This document shows positions 47,842 to 58,688 of a stretch of 64,000 nucleotides of DNA, piece by piece; position 1 is the stretch's first letter, and every line of letters starts with the position of its first letter. The notes beneath the pieces are model-generated. The model had not been told where the DNA came from. It ran no database searches and saw nothing but the letters and a program-made list of their open reading frames with translations. The stretch comes from Agrobacterium larrymoorei (lineage in GTDB: Bacteria > Pseudomonadota > Alphaproteobacteria > Rhizobiales > Rhizobiaceae): contig NZ_JAAMFB010000010.1 in assembly GCF_013322225.1 (NCBI RefSeq), forward strand, positions 124,001 to 188,000, given 5' to 3'. The position numbers and the translations under genes are program-made.

Positions 47842-48095
47842 TGCGTTTGCCGCTGGCCATATCGGCTTTTCTCGTTGCGACCGGACCAGTTTTCGCCCAA
47901 ACGGCGGAAAATGGCGTTTCGTCTCAGTCGAGCGGCGGCAGTTCAACCGTCAGAGAGCTTCTGACTATGGGATATGAGATCAAAACCTCTGTTCCTAACG
48001 GAAGAAAATTCATTGTGTTCATGCAAAAAGACAAAGCGGCTTATGCTTGCGAATTCGTCACGGTGGCGAGATCGCGGTGTGAGTCGTTAAATTGA
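47841..48095 (+). CDS. small exported protein inserted in the nuo operon
   Basis: I recognise no family. The 84-residue protein has an N-terminal signal peptide (residues 1-20, ending VFAQ), a Ser/Gly-rich stretch, and a compact domain (40-84) with two Cys near residues 69 and 79 that could form a disulphide. The frame starts at the last base of the nuoD stop (TGATG), so it is translationally coupled. It should be periplasmic, on the opposite side of the membrane from the NuoD-E-F arms, which makes an assembly or stress role a guess at best. Confidence 0.75.
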   Translation: MRLPLAISAFLVATGPVFAQTAENGVSSQSSGGSSTVRELLTMGYEIKTSVPNGRKFIVFMQKDKAAYACEFVTVARSRCESLN

Positions 48096-48111
48096 TGAGG
48101 CGTGAGGAAGT

Positions 48112-48924
48112 ATGTCCGTTCGTCGACTAGCCGAAGATCAGTTTCAGCCTGCGGATTTCGCGTTTAACGCGGAGAACACTGCGTGGGCGGAAAAAACGAT
48201 CAAGAAATATCCCGAAGGTCGCCAGCAGTCCGCGGTCATTCCGCTGCTGATGCGTGCTCAGGAGCAGGATGGCTGGGTCACCCGCGCCGCCATCGAGAAA
48301 ATCGCAAACATGCTGGACATGGCTTACATCCGTGTTCTTGAAGTGGCGACCTTCTACACGCAGTTCCAGATCAAGCCTGTCGGCACCAAGGCGCACATTC
48401 AGGTGTGCGGCACTACGCCGTGCATGCTGCGCGGCTCCGAAGCGCTGATGGATGTCTGCCGTCACAAGATCCACCATGACCCGCTGCACACCAATGAAAG
48501 CGGCACGCTTTCCTGGGAAGAAGTGGAATGTCAGGGTGCCTGCGTGAACGCGCCGATGGTCATCATCTTCAAGGATGCCTATGAGGATCTGACGCCTGAG
48601 CGTCTGGAAGAGATCATCGATGCTTTCGAAGCAGGTAAGGGCGACACCGTGAAGACGGGCCCGCAGATCGACCGCCATCAGTCGGTTCCGGTTGGCGGCT
48701 TGACCACGCTGACGGAAGAAACCAAGCCGGATCGCTCCAATCTCGACAAAAAGGAAGAGCCTGCAGCAGATGCTGCGCAGACGCCGCCTTCCAATGCTGC
48801 GAAGCCGAAGACGGATACGCCAGAGACCGATCCGAAGCTGAAGACGCCTGCAACGGAGCCGAAGGCTGCCGCTGAAAACGTCAAGGTTTCCGAGAAGGAA
48901 AACTCCGGCAAGAAGCCAGAGTGA
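48112..48924 (+). CDS. nuoE: NADH-quinone oxidoreductase subunit E with extended C-terminus
   Basis: The first 190 residues form a normal NuoE with the 2Fe-2S ligands in CGTTPCM and CQGAC. It passes electrons in the NADH module, paired with NuoF. The protein is 270 residues long, against about 166 in E. coli; residues 200-270 are a low-complexity tail rich in Pro, Ala, Lys, Glu and Thr, probably disordered. The gene lies 16 nt after the small exported protein gene and 11 nt before nuoF. Confidence 0.97.
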   Translation: MSVRRLAEDQFQPADFAFNAENTAWAEKTIKKYPEGRQQSAVIPLLMRAQEQDGWVTRAAIEKIANMLDMAYIRVLEVATFYTQFQIKPVGTKAHIQVCGTTPCMLRGSEALMDVCRHKIHHDPLHTNESGTLSWEEVECQGACVNAPMVIIFKDAYEDLTPERLEEIIDAFEAGKGDTVKTGPQIDRHQSVPVGGLTTLTEETKPDRSNLDKKEEPAADAAQTPPSNAAKPKTDTPETDPKLKTPATEPKAAAENVKVSEKENSGKKPE

Positions 48925-48935
48925 GAGGTTGAACC

Positions 48936-50240
48936 ATGTTAAAAGATCAAGATCGCATCTTTACCAATCTCTACGGCCTCAAGGATCAGTCCCTGAAGGG
49001 CAATCTCGCGCGCGGCCACTGGGACGGCACCAAGCAGATCATCGAAAAAGGTCGTGACTGGATCATCAACGAGATGAAGGCTTCCGGCCTTCGCGGTCGT
49101 GGCGGCGCTGGCTTCCCGACAGGTCTCAAGTGGTCCTTCATGCCGAAGGAAAGCGATGGCCGTCCGCATTACCTCGTGGTCAATGCCGACGAATCCGAGC
49201 CAGGCACCTGCAAGGACCGCGAAATCCTGCGCAACGATCCGCACACGCTGATCGAAGGCTGCGTTATTGCCGGTTTCGCCATGGGTGCGCACACGGCTTA
49301 CATCTATGTCCGCGGCGAATATATGCGTGAGCGCGAAGCGCTTCAGGCAGCAATCGACGAGTGCTACGATGCAGGCCTGCTCGGCAAGAACAACAAGAAC
49401 GGCTGGGATTTCGATATCTACGTTCACCACGGCGCAGGTGCTTACATCTGTGGCGAGGAAACGGCACTTCTCGAAAGCCTGGAAGGCAAGAAGGGCCAGC
49501 CGCGCCTCAAGCCTCCATTCCCGGCAAACATGGGCCTTTATGGCTGCCCGACCACGGTCAACAACGTCGAGTCCATCGCCGTTGCTCCAACCATCCTGCG
49601 TCGCGGTGCCTCCTGGTTCTCGTCCATCGGTCGTCCGAACAATGTCGGCACCAAGCTGTTCATGGTCTCCGGCCATGTCGAGCGTCCGTGCACCTTCGAA
49701 GACGCACTCGGCCTGTCCTTCAAGGAACTGATCGAGCGTCATTGCGGCGGCATTCGTGGCGGCTGGGACAATCTTCTCGGCGTAATTCCCGGCGGCGCAT
49801 CCTGCCCCATCGTTCGCGGTGAGGAAATGAAGGACGCCATCATGGACTTCGACGGAATGCGCGAAGTGAAGTCTTCCTTCGGCACCGGCGGCATGATCGT
49901 CATGGACAAGTCCACCGACGTCATCAAGGCCATTGCCCGTATCGCTGCTTTCTTCAAGCACGAGAGCTGCGGCCAGTGCACGCCTTGCCGTGAAGGCACG
50001 GGCTGGATGTGGCGCGTTCTGGAACGCATGGTCAAGGGCAATGCGCAGAAGCGCGAAATCGATATGCTGTTTGAAGTGACGAAGCAGATCGAAGGTCACA
50101 CCATCTGCGCTCTTGGCGATGCTGCTGCATGGCCAGTTCAGGCGCTGATCCGCAATTTCCGTCCGGAAATCGAAAAGCGGATCGATCAATATACCTACAG
50201 GGCCATGGATGATGGCGCTGTGTTGGAAGCTGCCGAGTAA
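48936..50240 (+). CDS. nuoF: NADH-quinone oxidoreductase subunit F
   Basis: The 434-residue subunit binds NADH and FMN ([15 protein letters not shown] near residues 54-68 and [13 protein letters not shown] near 165-177) and one 4Fe-4S cluster ([15 protein letters not shown] near 345-359). It is the electron entry point of complex I in the cytoplasm. Confidence 0.99.
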   Translation: MLKDQDRIFTNLYGLKDQSLKGNLARGHWDGTKQIIEKGRDWIINEMKASGLRGRGGAGFPTGLKWSFMPKESDGRPHYLVVNADESEPGTCKDREILRNDPHTLIEGCVIAGFAMGAHTAYIYVRGEYMREREALQAAIDECYDAGLLGKNNKNGWDFDIYVHHGAGAYICGEETALLESLEGKKGQPRLKPPFPANMGLYGCPTTVNNVESIAVAPTILRRGASWFSSIGRPNNVGTKLFMVSGHVERPCTFEDALGLSFKELIERHCGGIRGGWDNLLGVIPGGASCPIVRGEEMKDAIMDFDGMREVKSSFGTGGMIVMDKSTDVIKAIARIAAFFKHESCGQCTPCREGTGWMWRVLERMVKGNAQKREIDMLFEVTKQIEGHTICALGDAAAWPVQALIRNFRPEIEKRIDQYTYRAMDDGAVLEAAE

Positions 50241-50398
50241 ACGCTGGACAAGGTGTTGCGAGGCGCTGGGAACGGGTGTAACCGTCCCCGCAATCATTTA
50301 AGCATCTGGCATATGAGTCTTTGCCGGATGTGATCAGGATTTGTCAGGAACCGCGTGATAAGAGCGGGTCGGACAGGCAACAGGACGTAAGCAGAACC

Positions 50399-52480
50399 AT
50401 GACAAAGCTCAAGGTTGACGGTAAAGAGATCGAAGTTCCGGATCATTTCACGCTGTTGCAGGCGTGCGAGGAGGCTGGTGCCGAAGTTCCGCGCTTTTGT
50501 TTTCATGAGCGTTTGTCGGTCGCAGGTAACTGCCGTATGTGTCTCATCGAGGTAAAGGGCGGACCACCGAAGCCTGCTGCCTCCTGCGCCATGGGTGTGC
50601 GCGATATTCGCGGCGGCCCGAATGGCGAACTGCCGGAAGTTTTCACCAACACGCCGATGGTCAAGAAGGCCCGCGAAGGCGTGATGGAATTCCTGCTAAT
50701 CAACCACCCGCTCGATTGTCCCATTTGCGACCAGGGCGGCGAATGCGATCTGCAGGACCAGGCCATGGCCTTCGGTATCGCCGGTTCTCGCTACTCTGAA
50801 AACAAGCGTGCGGTTGAAGACAAGTATATCGGCCCGCTCGTCAAGACGGTGATGAACCGCTGCATTCACTGCACGCGCTGCGTTCGCTTCACGACGGAAG
50901 TCGCTGGCATTTCCGAGCTCGGCCTGATCGGTCGCGGCGAAGATGCCGAAATCACCACATATCTCGAGCAGGCCATGACCTCCGAGCTTCAGGGCAACGT
51001 CGTTGACCTGTGCCCGGTCGGCGCGCTCACCTCCAAGCCTTTCGCCTTTACGGCGCGTCCGTGGGAACTCGGCAAGACCGAAACCATCGACGTTATGGAC
51101 GCTCTCGGCTCGGCAATCCGCGTCGATACGCGTGGCCGCGAAGTCATGCGCGTCATGCCGCGCGTCAACGAAGCCATCAATGAAGAGTGGATTTCCGACA
51201 AGAGCCGCTTCATCTGGGATGGCCTCAAGACCCAGCGTCTCGACAAGCCTTATGTCCGTAAGGATGGCCGCCTTCAGCCCGCAACATGGGGTGAGGCATT
51301 CGGCGCGATCAAGGCTGCAGTATCAGCGACTTCCGGCGAGAAGATCGGCGCAATCGCTGGCGATCTCGCTTCCGTTGAAGAAATGTTCGCGCTGAAGGCG
51401 CTGCTCGCATCGCTCGGCTCGACCAATGTCGATTGCCGTCAGGATGGTGCAGCGCTCGATCCATCGCTCGGTCGTGCAAGCTACATCTTCAATGCCACCA
51501 TCGAAGGCATCGAACATGCCGACGCACTGCTAATCATCGGCTCCAACCCACGCTTCGAAGCGGCTGTTCTCAACGCCCGCATCCGCAAGCGCTGGCGCCG
51601 TGGCGGCTTCCCGATCGGTGTGATCGGTGAGGCAGGCGAGCTGCGTTACGATTATGAATATCTCGGTGCTGGCACCGACACGCTGACCGATCTGGTCAAT
51701 GGCTCTGGCAGCTTCCTCGACAAGCTGAAGTCCGCCAAGAACCCGATGATCATCGTAGGGCAGGGGGCTTTGGCCCGCGAAGACGGCGCAGCCGTACTCG
51801 CTGCTGCTGCGAAGCTCGCCGGTGTTGTTGGTGCTACCTCCGAAGAGTGGAACGGCTTCTCCGTTCTGCACACGGCAGCATCGCGCGTCGGCGGTCTCGA
51901 TCTTGGCTTCGTCCCTGCGGACAAGTCGGCGAACGCTGCGTCCATCGTCGCTTCTTCCGACGTGCTCTTCCTGCTCGGTGCGGATGAGATCGATCTATCG
52001 GCCAAGGCTGCAAAGCTTACCGTCTATATCGGTTCGCATGGTGACAACGGCGCAATGAATGCCGATGTGATCCTGCCGGGTGCGGCCTATACCGAAAAGT
52101 CCGGTATCTGGGTCAACACGGAAGGTCGCGTGCAGTTCGGCAACCGCGCGGGCTTTGCTCCGGGCGAAGCGCGCGAAGACTGGGCAATCCTGCGTGCGCT
52201 TTCCGACGTTCTCGGCAAGAAGCTGCCATTCGACAGCCTGTCCGGCCTGCGTGCACAGCTCTACATCGCCCATCCGCATTTCGCGAATGCCGATGAGATT
52301 GCCGTTGGCAGTGCCAAGGATATCGAAACACTCGCTGGCAAGACCGGCACTCTTAACAAGGCAGGCTTCGCTTCGCCGGTTAAGGATTTCTATTTGACGA
52401 ACCCGATTGCGAGAGCGTCCGCCGTAATGGCCGAATGCTCCGCATTGGCCCGCAACAACTTCAAAGCTGCGGCAGAGTAA
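50399..52480 (+). CDS. nuoG: NADH-quinone oxidoreductase subunit G
   Basis: The 693-residue subunit has an N-terminal 2Fe-2S ferredoxin-like domain (CFHERLSVAGNCRMC), the HPLDCPICDQGGECDLQD motif for the next cluster, CIHCTRCVRF for a 4Fe-4S cluster, and a long molybdopterin-oxidoreductase-like domain without a cofactor. The ATG at 50399 begins the conserved TKLKVDGKEIEVP strand; the longer frame from 50321 lies in the 158-nt nuoF-nuoG gap. Confidence 0.98.
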   Translation: MTKLKVDGKEIEVPDHFTLLQACEEAGAEVPRFCFHERLSVAGNCRMCLIEVKGGPPKPAASCAMGVRDIRGGPNGELPEVFTNTPMVKKAREGVMEFLLINHPLDCPICDQGGECDLQDQAMAFGIAGSRYSENKRAVEDKYIGPLVKTVMNRCIHCTRCVRFTTEVAGISELGLIGRGEDAEITTYLEQAMTSELQGNVVDLCPVGALTSKPFAFTARPWELGKTETIDVMDALGSAIRVDTRGREVMRVMPRVNEAINEEWISDKSRFIWDGLKTQRLDKPYVRKDGRLQPATWGEAFGAIKAAVSATSGEKIGAIAGDLASVEEMFALKALLASLGSTNVDCRQDGAALDPSLGRASYIFNATIEGIEHADALLIIGSNPRFEAAVLNARIRKRWRRGGFPIGVIGEAGELRYDYEYLGAGTDTLTDLVNGSGSFLDKLKSAKNPMIIVGQGALAREDGAAVLAAAAKLAGVVGATSEEWNGFSVLHTAASRVGGLDLGFVPADKSANAASIVASSDVLFLLGADEIDLSAKAAKLTVYIGSHGDNGAMNADVILPGAAYTEKSGIWVNTEGRVQFGNRAGFAPGEAREDWAILRALSDVLGKKLPFDSLSGLRAQLYIAHPHFANADEIAVGSAKDIETLAGKTGTLNKAGFASPVKDFYLTNPIARASAVMAECSALARNNFKAAAE

Positions 52481-52492
52481 GGGTAGGGGATT

Positions 52493-53536
52493 ATGGACTC
52501 ATTTTTCTGGAGCTATGTCTGGCCAGCGCTGATTATGGTCGGCCAGTCTCTGCTGCTTCTCGTTATACTTCTGGTCGCGATTGCGTTCCTGCTTCTGGCA
52601 GACCGCAAGATCTGGGCTGCCGTTCAGCTGCGCCGCGGCCCGAACGTCGTCGGTCCCTTCGGCCTGTTCCAGTCCTTCGCCGATCTTCTGAAGTTCATCC
52701 TCAAGGAACCCGTCATTCCGTCGGGTGCCAACAAGGCGGTCTTCCTTCTGGCGCCGCTGGTTGCCGTGACGCTGGCACTCGCCACCTATGCCGTTATTCC
52801 ATTTGCGGATGGCTGGGTGGTCGCTAACATCAATGTCGGCATTCTCTATATCTTCGCGATTTCGTCGCTCGAAGTATACGGCATCATCATGGGCGGCTGG
52901 GCTTCCAACTCGAAGTACCCGTTCCTCGGCGCGCTTCGTTCTGCTGCGCAGATGGTGTCCTATGAAGTGTCCATCGGCCTCGTCATTGTCACCGTTCTGC
53001 TTTGCGTCGGTTCGCTGAACCTGACCGATATCGTCAATGCCCAGCATTCCGGCATCGGCACGTCTCTCGGTCTGCCTGCGTCGTTCCTTGACTGGCATTG
53101 GCTGCCGCTCTTCCCGATGTTCATCGTGTTCTTCATTTCGGCACTTGCCGAAACCAACCGCCCACCCTTCGATCTGCCTGAAGCGGAATCGGAACTTGTG
53201 GCCGGTCACATGGTGGAGTATGGCTCCACCCCGTACATGATGTTCATGCTGGGCGAATATGCCGCCATCGTTCTGATGTGCTGCCTGACGACCATTCTCT
53301 TCCTTGGCGGCTGGCTGCCAATCGTGGATGTGTGGTTCCTGAACTGGGTTCCAGGCATCGTCTGGTTCGCACTGAAGGGCGTCATGGTGTTCTTCATGTT
53401 CGGTCTGGTGAAGGCATTCGTCCCGCGTTACCGCTATGACCAGCTGATGCGTCTCGGCTGGAAGGTCTTCCTTCCGCTGTCGCTCGCCATGGTCGTGATA
53501 GTTGCATTCGTACTCAAGCTGACGGCAGGCGCTTAA
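52493..53536 (+). CDS. nuoH: NADH-quinone oxidoreductase subunit H
   Basis: The 347-residue membrane subunit has eight helices and joins the membrane arm to the Q module. [18 protein letters not shown] and [20 protein letters not shown] are the classic loops near the quinone tunnel. It starts 12 nt after nuoG. Confidence 0.98.
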   Translation: MDSFFWSYVWPALIMVGQSLLLLVILLVAIAFLLLADRKIWAAVQLRRGPNVVGPFGLFQSFADLLKFILKEPVIPSGANKAVFLLAPLVAVTLALATYAVIPFADGWVVANINVGILYIFAISSLEVYGIIMGGWASNSKYPFLGALRSAAQMVSYEVSIGLVIVTVLLCVGSLNLTDIVNAQHSGIGTSLGLPASFLDWHWLPLFPMFIVFFISALAETNRPPFDLPEAESELVAGHMVEYGSTPYMMFMLGEYAAIVLMCCLTTILFLGGWLPIVDVWFLNWVPGIVWFALKGVMVFFMFGLVKAFVPRYRYDQLMRLGWKVFLPLSLAMVVIVAFVLKLTAGA

Positions 53537-53572
53537 TGTCTATAGTCCTCGCTTGCAGATTTGGAGGTTGAG

Positions 53573-54064
53573 ATGGCCAGTCTTTCCCAAGCCGTCAATT
53601 CGCTGTTCCTCAAGGAATTCGTTGGCGCCATCTTCTTGACGATGCGCCACTTCTTCAAACAGAAGGCAACGGTGAACTACCCCTTCGAAAAGGGTCCGGT
53701 TTCCCCGCGCTTCCGTGGTGAACACGCTCTGCGTCGCTACCCGAACGGCGAAGAACGCTGCATTGCCTGCAAGCTGTGCGAAGCGATCTGTCCTGCTCAG
53801 GCCATCACCATCGAAGCTGGCCCGCGCCGCAACGATGGTACGCGCCGCACGGTTCGTTACGATATCGACATGGTCAAGTGCATCTATTGCGGCTTCTGCC
53901 AGGAAGCCTGCCCGGTGGATGCGATCGTCGAAGGCCCGAATTTCGAGTTTGCGACGGAAACCCGCGAAGAACTCTATTTCGACAAGCAGAAGCTTCTCGA
54001 CAATGGCGACCGCTGGGAGCGTGAAATCGCTCGCAACCTCGCTCTCGATGCGCCTTACCGCTAA
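53573..54064 (+). CDS. nuoI: NADH-quinone oxidoreductase subunit I
   Basis: The 163-residue subunit has two 4Fe-4S ferredoxin motifs, [16 protein letters not shown] and [16 protein letters not shown] (clusters N6a and N6b). The ATG at 53573 has a strong GGAGGTTGAG site. A structured 137-nt gap follows before nuoJ. Confidence 0.98.
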   Translation: MASLSQAVNSLFLKEFVGAIFLTMRHFFKQKATVNYPFEKGPVSPRFRGEHALRRYPNGEERCIACKLCEAICPAQAITIEAGPRRNDGTRRTVRYDIDMVKCIYCGFCQEACPVDAIVEGPNFEFATETREELYFDKQKLLDNGDRWEREIARNLALDAPYR

Positions 54065-54115
54065 GGCCGCGTCGGTGTCTTCGGAGCATCGTTCCGGAGA
54101 GGATATTGAGTAAAA

Positions 54116-54191
54116 TGCCCGTCGGCGTTCGCTGGCGGGAACGAAACGGGCAGGGCGGTCCAAAGGCCGCTTTTGTCCGGTGAGGACAAAA
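54116..54191. repeat. three hairpins in the nuoI-nuoJ gap
   Basis: TGCCCGT (54116-54122) pairs with ACGGGCA (54146-54152), enclosing a GTTC/GAAC pair; GCGG-CC pairs with GGCCGC around AAA near 54155-54173; TTTTGTCC (54171-54178) pairs with GGACAAAA (54184-54191), ending 10 nt before nuoJ. The last hairpin would sit at the nuoJ ribosome site, so it could set the NuoI:NuoJ ratio or mark an mRNA processing site. Confidence 0.55.
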
Positions 54192-54201
54192 AGGCACCAA
54201 C

Positions 54202-54816
54202 ATGGGTCTGCACGCTGTATTCTTTTACATTTTCGCTTTCGTCGCCGTGGCGTCTGCGTTTCTGGTCATCGCATCGAAGAACCCGGTTCACTCGGTTCTT
54301 TTCCTGATCCTGACCTTCTTCAACGCGGCGGCACTCTTCCTCCTGACGGGTGCTGAATTCCTCGGCATGATCCTGCTGGTCGTTTATGTCGGCGCTGTGG
54401 CGGTGTTGTTCCTCTTCGTCGTGATGATGCTCGACGTCGATTTCGCCGAGTTGCGCTCCGGCGTGCTGCAATATGCACCCATGGGCGCGTTGATCGGCGT
54501 GATCCTGGCCGCGGAACTGATCGTCGTCATCGGTGGCAGCGTGCTGAACCCGCAAGCGGCAAAGTCCATCACCATGCCGATCCCCAACCCGGCAGAGCGC
54601 ACCAATACCGCGGCGCTGGGTGACGTTCTCTATACGAATTACGTCTACTTCTTCCAGCTGGCCGGTCTCGTGCTGCTGGTGGCCATGATCGGCGCCATCG
54701 TGCTGACGCTGCGTCACCGCACGGACATCAAGCGCCAGGATATTTCAACGCAGGTTGCTCGCGATCCGAAGACCGCCGTTACGACGGTTAAGGTCAAGCC
54801 GGGTCAGGGCATCTGA
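54202..54816 (+). CDS. nuoJ: NADH-quinone oxidoreductase subunit J
   Basis: The 204-residue membrane subunit has five helices, with the SKNPVHSVLFLILTF and LVVYVGAVAVLFLFV segments of the NuoJ/ND6 family. The C-terminal 35 residues are polar. Translation may be influenced by the hairpin 10 nt upstream. Confidence 0.97.
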   Translation: MGLHAVFFYIFAFVAVASAFLVIASKNPVHSVLFLILTFFNAAALFLLTGAEFLGMILLVVYVGAVAVLFLFVVMMLDVDFAELRSGVLQYAPMGALIGVILAAELIVVIGGSVLNPQAAKSITMPIPNPAERTNTAALGDVLYTNYVYFFQLAGLVLLVAMIGAIVLTLRHRTDIKRQDISTQVARDPKTAVTTVKVKPGQGI

Positions 54817-54845
54817 GGCGCGAACGGATCCAAGGAATTTAGAAT

Positions 54846-55154
54846 ATGGAAATCGGTCTTACCCATTACCTGACGGTCAGCGCGATCCTCTTCACGATCG
54901 GCATCTTCGGTATCTTCCTCAACCGGAAGAACGTGATCGTCATCCTCATGTCGATCGAACTCATCCTTCTGGCGGTCAACCTCAACATGGTTGCGTTCTC
55001 GTCCTACCTGAACGACATCGTGGGCCAGGTCTTCGCCCTGTTCATTCTGACTGTTGCTGCTGCCGAAGCCGCTATCGGTCTTGCAATACTCGTAGTCTTC
55101 TATCGCAACCGCGGATCGATCGCCGTGGAAGACGTCAATATGATGAAGGGCTGA
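54846..55154 (+). CDS. nuoK: NADH-quinone oxidoreductase subunit K
   Basis: The 102-residue membrane subunit has three helices and the two buried Glu (in [10 protein letters not shown] and in AAEAAIGLA) of the ND4L proton path. It lies 29 nt after nuoJ and 7 nt before nuoL. Confidence 0.98.
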   Translation: MEIGLTHYLTVSAILFTIGIFGIFLNRKNVIVILMSIELILLAVNLNMVAFSSYLNDIVGQVFALFILTVAAAEAAIGLAILVVFYRNRGSIAVEDVNMMKG

Positions 55155-55161
55155 TAAGGCT

Positions 55162-57159
55162 ATGATCTATAAAGCTATCGTCTTTCTTCCGCTGATCGGC
55201 TTCCTGATCGCTGGCCTTTTCGGCCGCTCGATCGGCGCCAAGGCCTCGGAATATGTCACCACCGGTCTGATGATCGTCGTCGCGATCCTGTCCTGGATCG
55301 TCTTCTTCGACGTTGCGCTCTTCACCCATGAAGCGGGCGAAGTCATCAAGGTGACCGTGCTGCGCTGGATTCAGTCCGGCGGCATCGACGTCGAATGGGC
55401 ATTCCGCATCGACACGCTGACAGCTGTCATGTTCGTCGTGGTCAACACGGTGTCGTGCCTAGTACACCTGTATTCCATCGGCTACATGCATCACGATCCA
55501 CATCGTCCGCGCTTCTTCGCCTATCTCTCGCTCTTCACCTTCGCCATGCTCATGCTGGTCACCTCCGACAACCTGCTGCAGATGTTCTTCGGCTGGGAAG
55601 GCGTTGGTCTGGCCTCCTATCTGCTGATCGGCTTCTGGTTCAAGAAGCCATCCGCTTCGGCTGCCGCCATGAAGGCCTTCATCGTCAACCGCGTCGGTGA
55701 CTTCGGCTTCATCCTCGGCATTTCCGGCCTCTTCGTGCTGTTCGGTTCGATCAATTTCGAAACGATCTTCGCAGCCGCTGGCACCTACCTGCCTGCCGAT
55801 GGCTCGGCATCCGCTGATGTCTTCATCAACCTGTTCGGCATGCAGCTGGACAAGGCCCATGCCATCACCGGCGTCTGCCTGCTGCTGTTCATGGGCTCCA
55901 TGGGTAAGTCGGCGCAGTTCCTGCTGCACACATGGCTGCCGGACGCGATGGAAGGCCCGACACCCGTGTCGGCTCTCATTCACGCAGCAACCATGGTCAC
56001 GGCTGGCGTCTTCCTCGTTGCCCGCATGTCGCCGATTTTCGAACTGTCGCAGGATGCCTTGACCTTCGTCATGCTCATCGGCGCGATCACCGCCTTCTTC
56101 GCGGCAACGGTCGGCCTCGTGCAGAACGATATCAAGCGCGTTATCGCCTACTCCACCTGTTCGCAGCTCGGCTACATGTTCGTGGCTCTGGGTGCAGGCG
56201 CTTACGGTGCTGCGGTATTCCACCTCTTCACGCACGCCTTCTTCAAGGCTCTGCTGTTCTTGTGCGCCGGTTCGGTCATCCACGCCGTGGATGGTGAGCA
56301 GGACATGCGTTACATGGGCGGCCTGCGCAAGCACATCCCCATCACCTTCTGGACGATGACGGTTGGTACGCTGGCGCTGACGGGCGTTGGTATCCCTGGC
56401 ACGATGATCGGCTTTGCCGGCTTCTTCTCCAAGGACGTGATCATCGAATCCGCTTACGCCTCGCATAATGCAGTCGCCGGTTTCGCCTTCGTCCTTCTCG
56501 TGGTTGCCGCGCTCTTCACCAGCTTCTATTCCTGGCGTCTGGCCTTCATGACCTTCTTCGGCAAGCCACGCGCTTCCGCAGATGTCATGCACCACGTCCA
56601 TGAATCTCCGATGGTCATGCTGATCCCGCTTTTCGTGCTGACGGTCGGTGCGATCTTCGCTGGTGTCGTTTTCGAAGGCTACTTCTTCGGCCATGAATAT
56701 GCGGAATTCTGGAAGGGCGCGCTCTTTACGCTTCCATCCAACGAAATCCTCGAAGAGTTCCACCACGTGCCCCTGTGGGTCAAGTGGAGCCCGTTCGTCG
56801 CCATGGCTCTCGGTTTCGTCACCGCCTGGTTCTTCTACATCAAGTCGCCGGAAACGCCGAAGCGGTTGGCGCAGACCCATCGTGGCCTCTACCAGTTCCT
56901 GTTGAACAAGTGGTACTTCGACGAACTCTACGACTTCCTCTTCGTTCGTTCCGCAAAGGCGCTTGGCCGCTTCCTGTGGAAGAAGGGCGACGTGGCTGTC
57001 ATCGACGCCTATGGACCCAACGGCATTGCAGCGCGCGTGGTTGACGTGACCAACCGCGTGGTCCGCCTGCAATCCGGTTACCTTTATCATTATGCTTTCG
57101 CGATGCTGATCGGCATCGCAGCACTTGTCACCTGGATGATGCTCGGGAGTGCCCTCTGA
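55162..57159 (+). CDS. nuoL: NADH-quinone oxidoreductase subunit L
   Basis: The 665-residue antiporter-like subunit has about 16 membrane helices and the long lateral helix at the C-terminus. [18 protein letters not shown] near residue 147 contains the key Glu, and the Lys and His of the [17 protein letters not shown] segment form the proton path. Its stop shares a base with the nuoM start (57159). Confidence 0.98.
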   Translation: MIYKAIVFLPLIGFLIAGLFGRSIGAKASEYVTTGLMIVVAILSWIVFFDVALFTHEAGEVIKVTVLRWIQSGGIDVEWAFRIDTLTAVMFVVVNTVSCLVHLYSIGYMHHDPHRPRFFAYLSLFTFAMLMLVTSDNLLQMFFGWEGVGLASYLLIGFWFKKPSASAAAMKAFIVNRVGDFGFILGISGLFVLFGSINFETIFAAAGTYLPADGSASADVFINLFGMQLDKAHAITGVCLLLFMGSMGKSAQFLLHTWLPDAMEGPTPVSALIHAATMVTAGVFLVARMSPIFELSQDALTFVMLIGAITAFFAATVGLVQNDIKRVIAYSTCSQLGYMFVALGAGAYGAAVFHLFTHAFFKALLFLCAGSVIHAVDGEQDMRYMGGLRKHIPITFWTMTVGTLALTGVGIPGTMIGFAGFFSKDVIIESAYASHNAVAGFAFVLLVVAALFTSFYSWRLAFMTFFGKPRASADVMHHVHESPMVMLIPLFVLTVGAIFAGVVFEGYFFGHEYAEFWKGALFTLPSNEILEEFHHVPLWVKWSPFVAMALGFVTAWFFYIKSPETPKRLAQTHRGLYQFLLNKWYFDELYDFLFVRSAKALGRFLWKKGDVAVIDAYGPNGIAARVVDVTNRVVRLQSGYLYHYAFAMLIGIAALVTWMMLGSAL

Positions 57160-58670
57160 TGACCGATTGGCCCATTCTTTCAACGGTCACCTTCCTGCCG
57201 CTCGTCGGCGTGGTGCTCCTGCTTCTGACGAATGAGAGCGGTCCCTATGGACGCCGCAACATTCTCAATGTCTCGCTGCTGACGACGGTATTCACCTTCA
57301 TCGTCTCGCTGTTCATCTGGATCGGTTTCGATAATTCGAACCCGGGCTTCCAGATGGTCGAGAAGCATAACTGGTTCGGCAACATTGCTGCCTACCATCT
57401 CGGCGTCGATGGCATCTCCATGCTCTTCGTCATCCTGACGACGTTCCTCATGCCGTTTTGCGTTCTCGCAAGCTGGGATTCCATCGAGAAGCGCCTGAAG
57501 GAATACATGATTGCCTTCCTTCTCTTGGAAGTCGTCATGATCGGCGTCTTTGTGGCGCTGGATACGGTTCTCTTCTACGTTTTCTTCGAAGCGACGCTGA
57601 TCCCGATGTTCATCATCATCGGCGTGTGGGGCGGCAAGGATCGCGTTTATGCATCCTACAAGTTCTTTCTCTACACGCTGCTCGGTTCGGTTCTGACCAT
57701 GCTCGCCATCATGGCGATGTACTGGCAGGCTGGCACGACGGATATGACGGAACTGCTGAAGCACGGCTTCCCGGCTGGCATGCAGACATGGCTCTGGCTC
57801 GCCTGCTTTGCGGCCTTCGCCGTCAAGATGCCGATGTGGCCGGTTCACACATGGTTGCCGGATGCCCACGTTCAGGCGCCGACCGCAGGCTCGGTCATTC
57901 TGGCTGGCGTCATGCTGAAGCTTGGCGGTTACGGTTTCATCCGTTTTTCGCTCTCCATGTTCCCGCTGGCGTCGGAGCATTTTGCGCCCTTCGTCTTCAC
58001 GCTGTCGGTTCTCGCCATCATCTACACCTCGCTGGTGGCCATGATGCAGGACGACATCAAGAAGCTGATCGCCTATTCCTCCGTCGCTCACATGGGCTAC
58101 GTTACTATGGGTATCTTCGCCGCCAACGTTCAGGGCGTGCAGGGTGCGATCTTCCAGATGCTGTCGCACGGCATCGTCTCCGGCGCGCTCTTCCTTTGCG
58201 TCGGCGTCATCTATGATCGTCTTCATACCCGCGAGATTTCGGCCTATGGCGGTCTCGTCAACAACATGCCGAAATATGCCGTCGCCTTCATGGTCTTCAC
58301 CATGGCGAATGTCGGTCTGCCCGGCACATCCGGTTTCGTCGGTGAATTCCTGACGATCGTCGGTGTCTTCCGCGCCAACACCTGGGTTGCGCTGTTTGCG
58401 GCAACGGGCGTCATCCTCTCTGCTTCCTACGCGCTGTGGCTCTATCGCCGCGTTATTTTCGGTGCGCTGGAAAAGGAAAGCCTGAAAGGCCTGCTGGACC
58501 TCAACACCCGCGAAAAGGTCATCCTTTATCCGCTGGTGGTGCTGACGATCTTCTTCGGCGTCTACCCGGCACCGGTCTTCGATGCGACGGCCGCATCTGT
58601 CGACCTTCTGATCAATAATTATACCGCCGCATTGCAGGCAGCGCAGAATGTTGCGCTTACTCTGAACTGA
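57159..58670 (+). CDS. nuoM: NADH-quinone oxidoreductase subunit M
   Basis: The 503-residue antiporter-like subunit has 14 helices; the [17 protein letters not shown] segment with its Glu and [19 protein letters not shown] with its Lys are conserved. It pumps protons in the membrane arm, between NuoL and NuoN. Confidence 0.98.
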   Translation: MTDWPILSTVTFLPLVGVVLLLLTNESGPYGRRNILNVSLLTTVFTFIVSLFIWIGFDNSNPGFQMVEKHNWFGNIAAYHLGVDGISMLFVILTTFLMPFCVLASWDSIEKRLKEYMIAFLLLEVVMIGVFVALDTVLFYVFFEATLIPMFIIIGVWGGKDRVYASYKFFLYTLLGSVLTMLAIMAMYWQAGTTDMTELLKHGFPAGMQTWLWLACFAAFAVKMPMWPVHTWLPDAHVQAPTAGSVILAGVMLKLGGYGFIRFSLSMFPLASEHFAPFVFTLSVLAIIYTSLVAMMQDDIKKLIAYSSVAHMGYVTMGIFAANVQGVQGAIFQMLSHGIVSGALFLCVGVIYDRLHTREISAYGGLVNNMPKYAVAFMVFTMANVGLPGTSGFVGEFLTIVGVFRANTWVALFAATGVILSASYALWLYRRVIFGALEKESLKGLLDLNTREKVILYPLVVLTIFFGVYPAPVFDATAASVDLLINNYTAALQAAQNVALTLN

Positions 58671-58688
58671 CGACAGGACCCGTTGGAC

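Noticed and set aside
57180-58226. Long minus-strand frame opposite nuoM (and similar ones opposite nuoL, nuoF, lon)
   Set aside because: These are codon-bias shadows of the strongly supported plus-strand genes.
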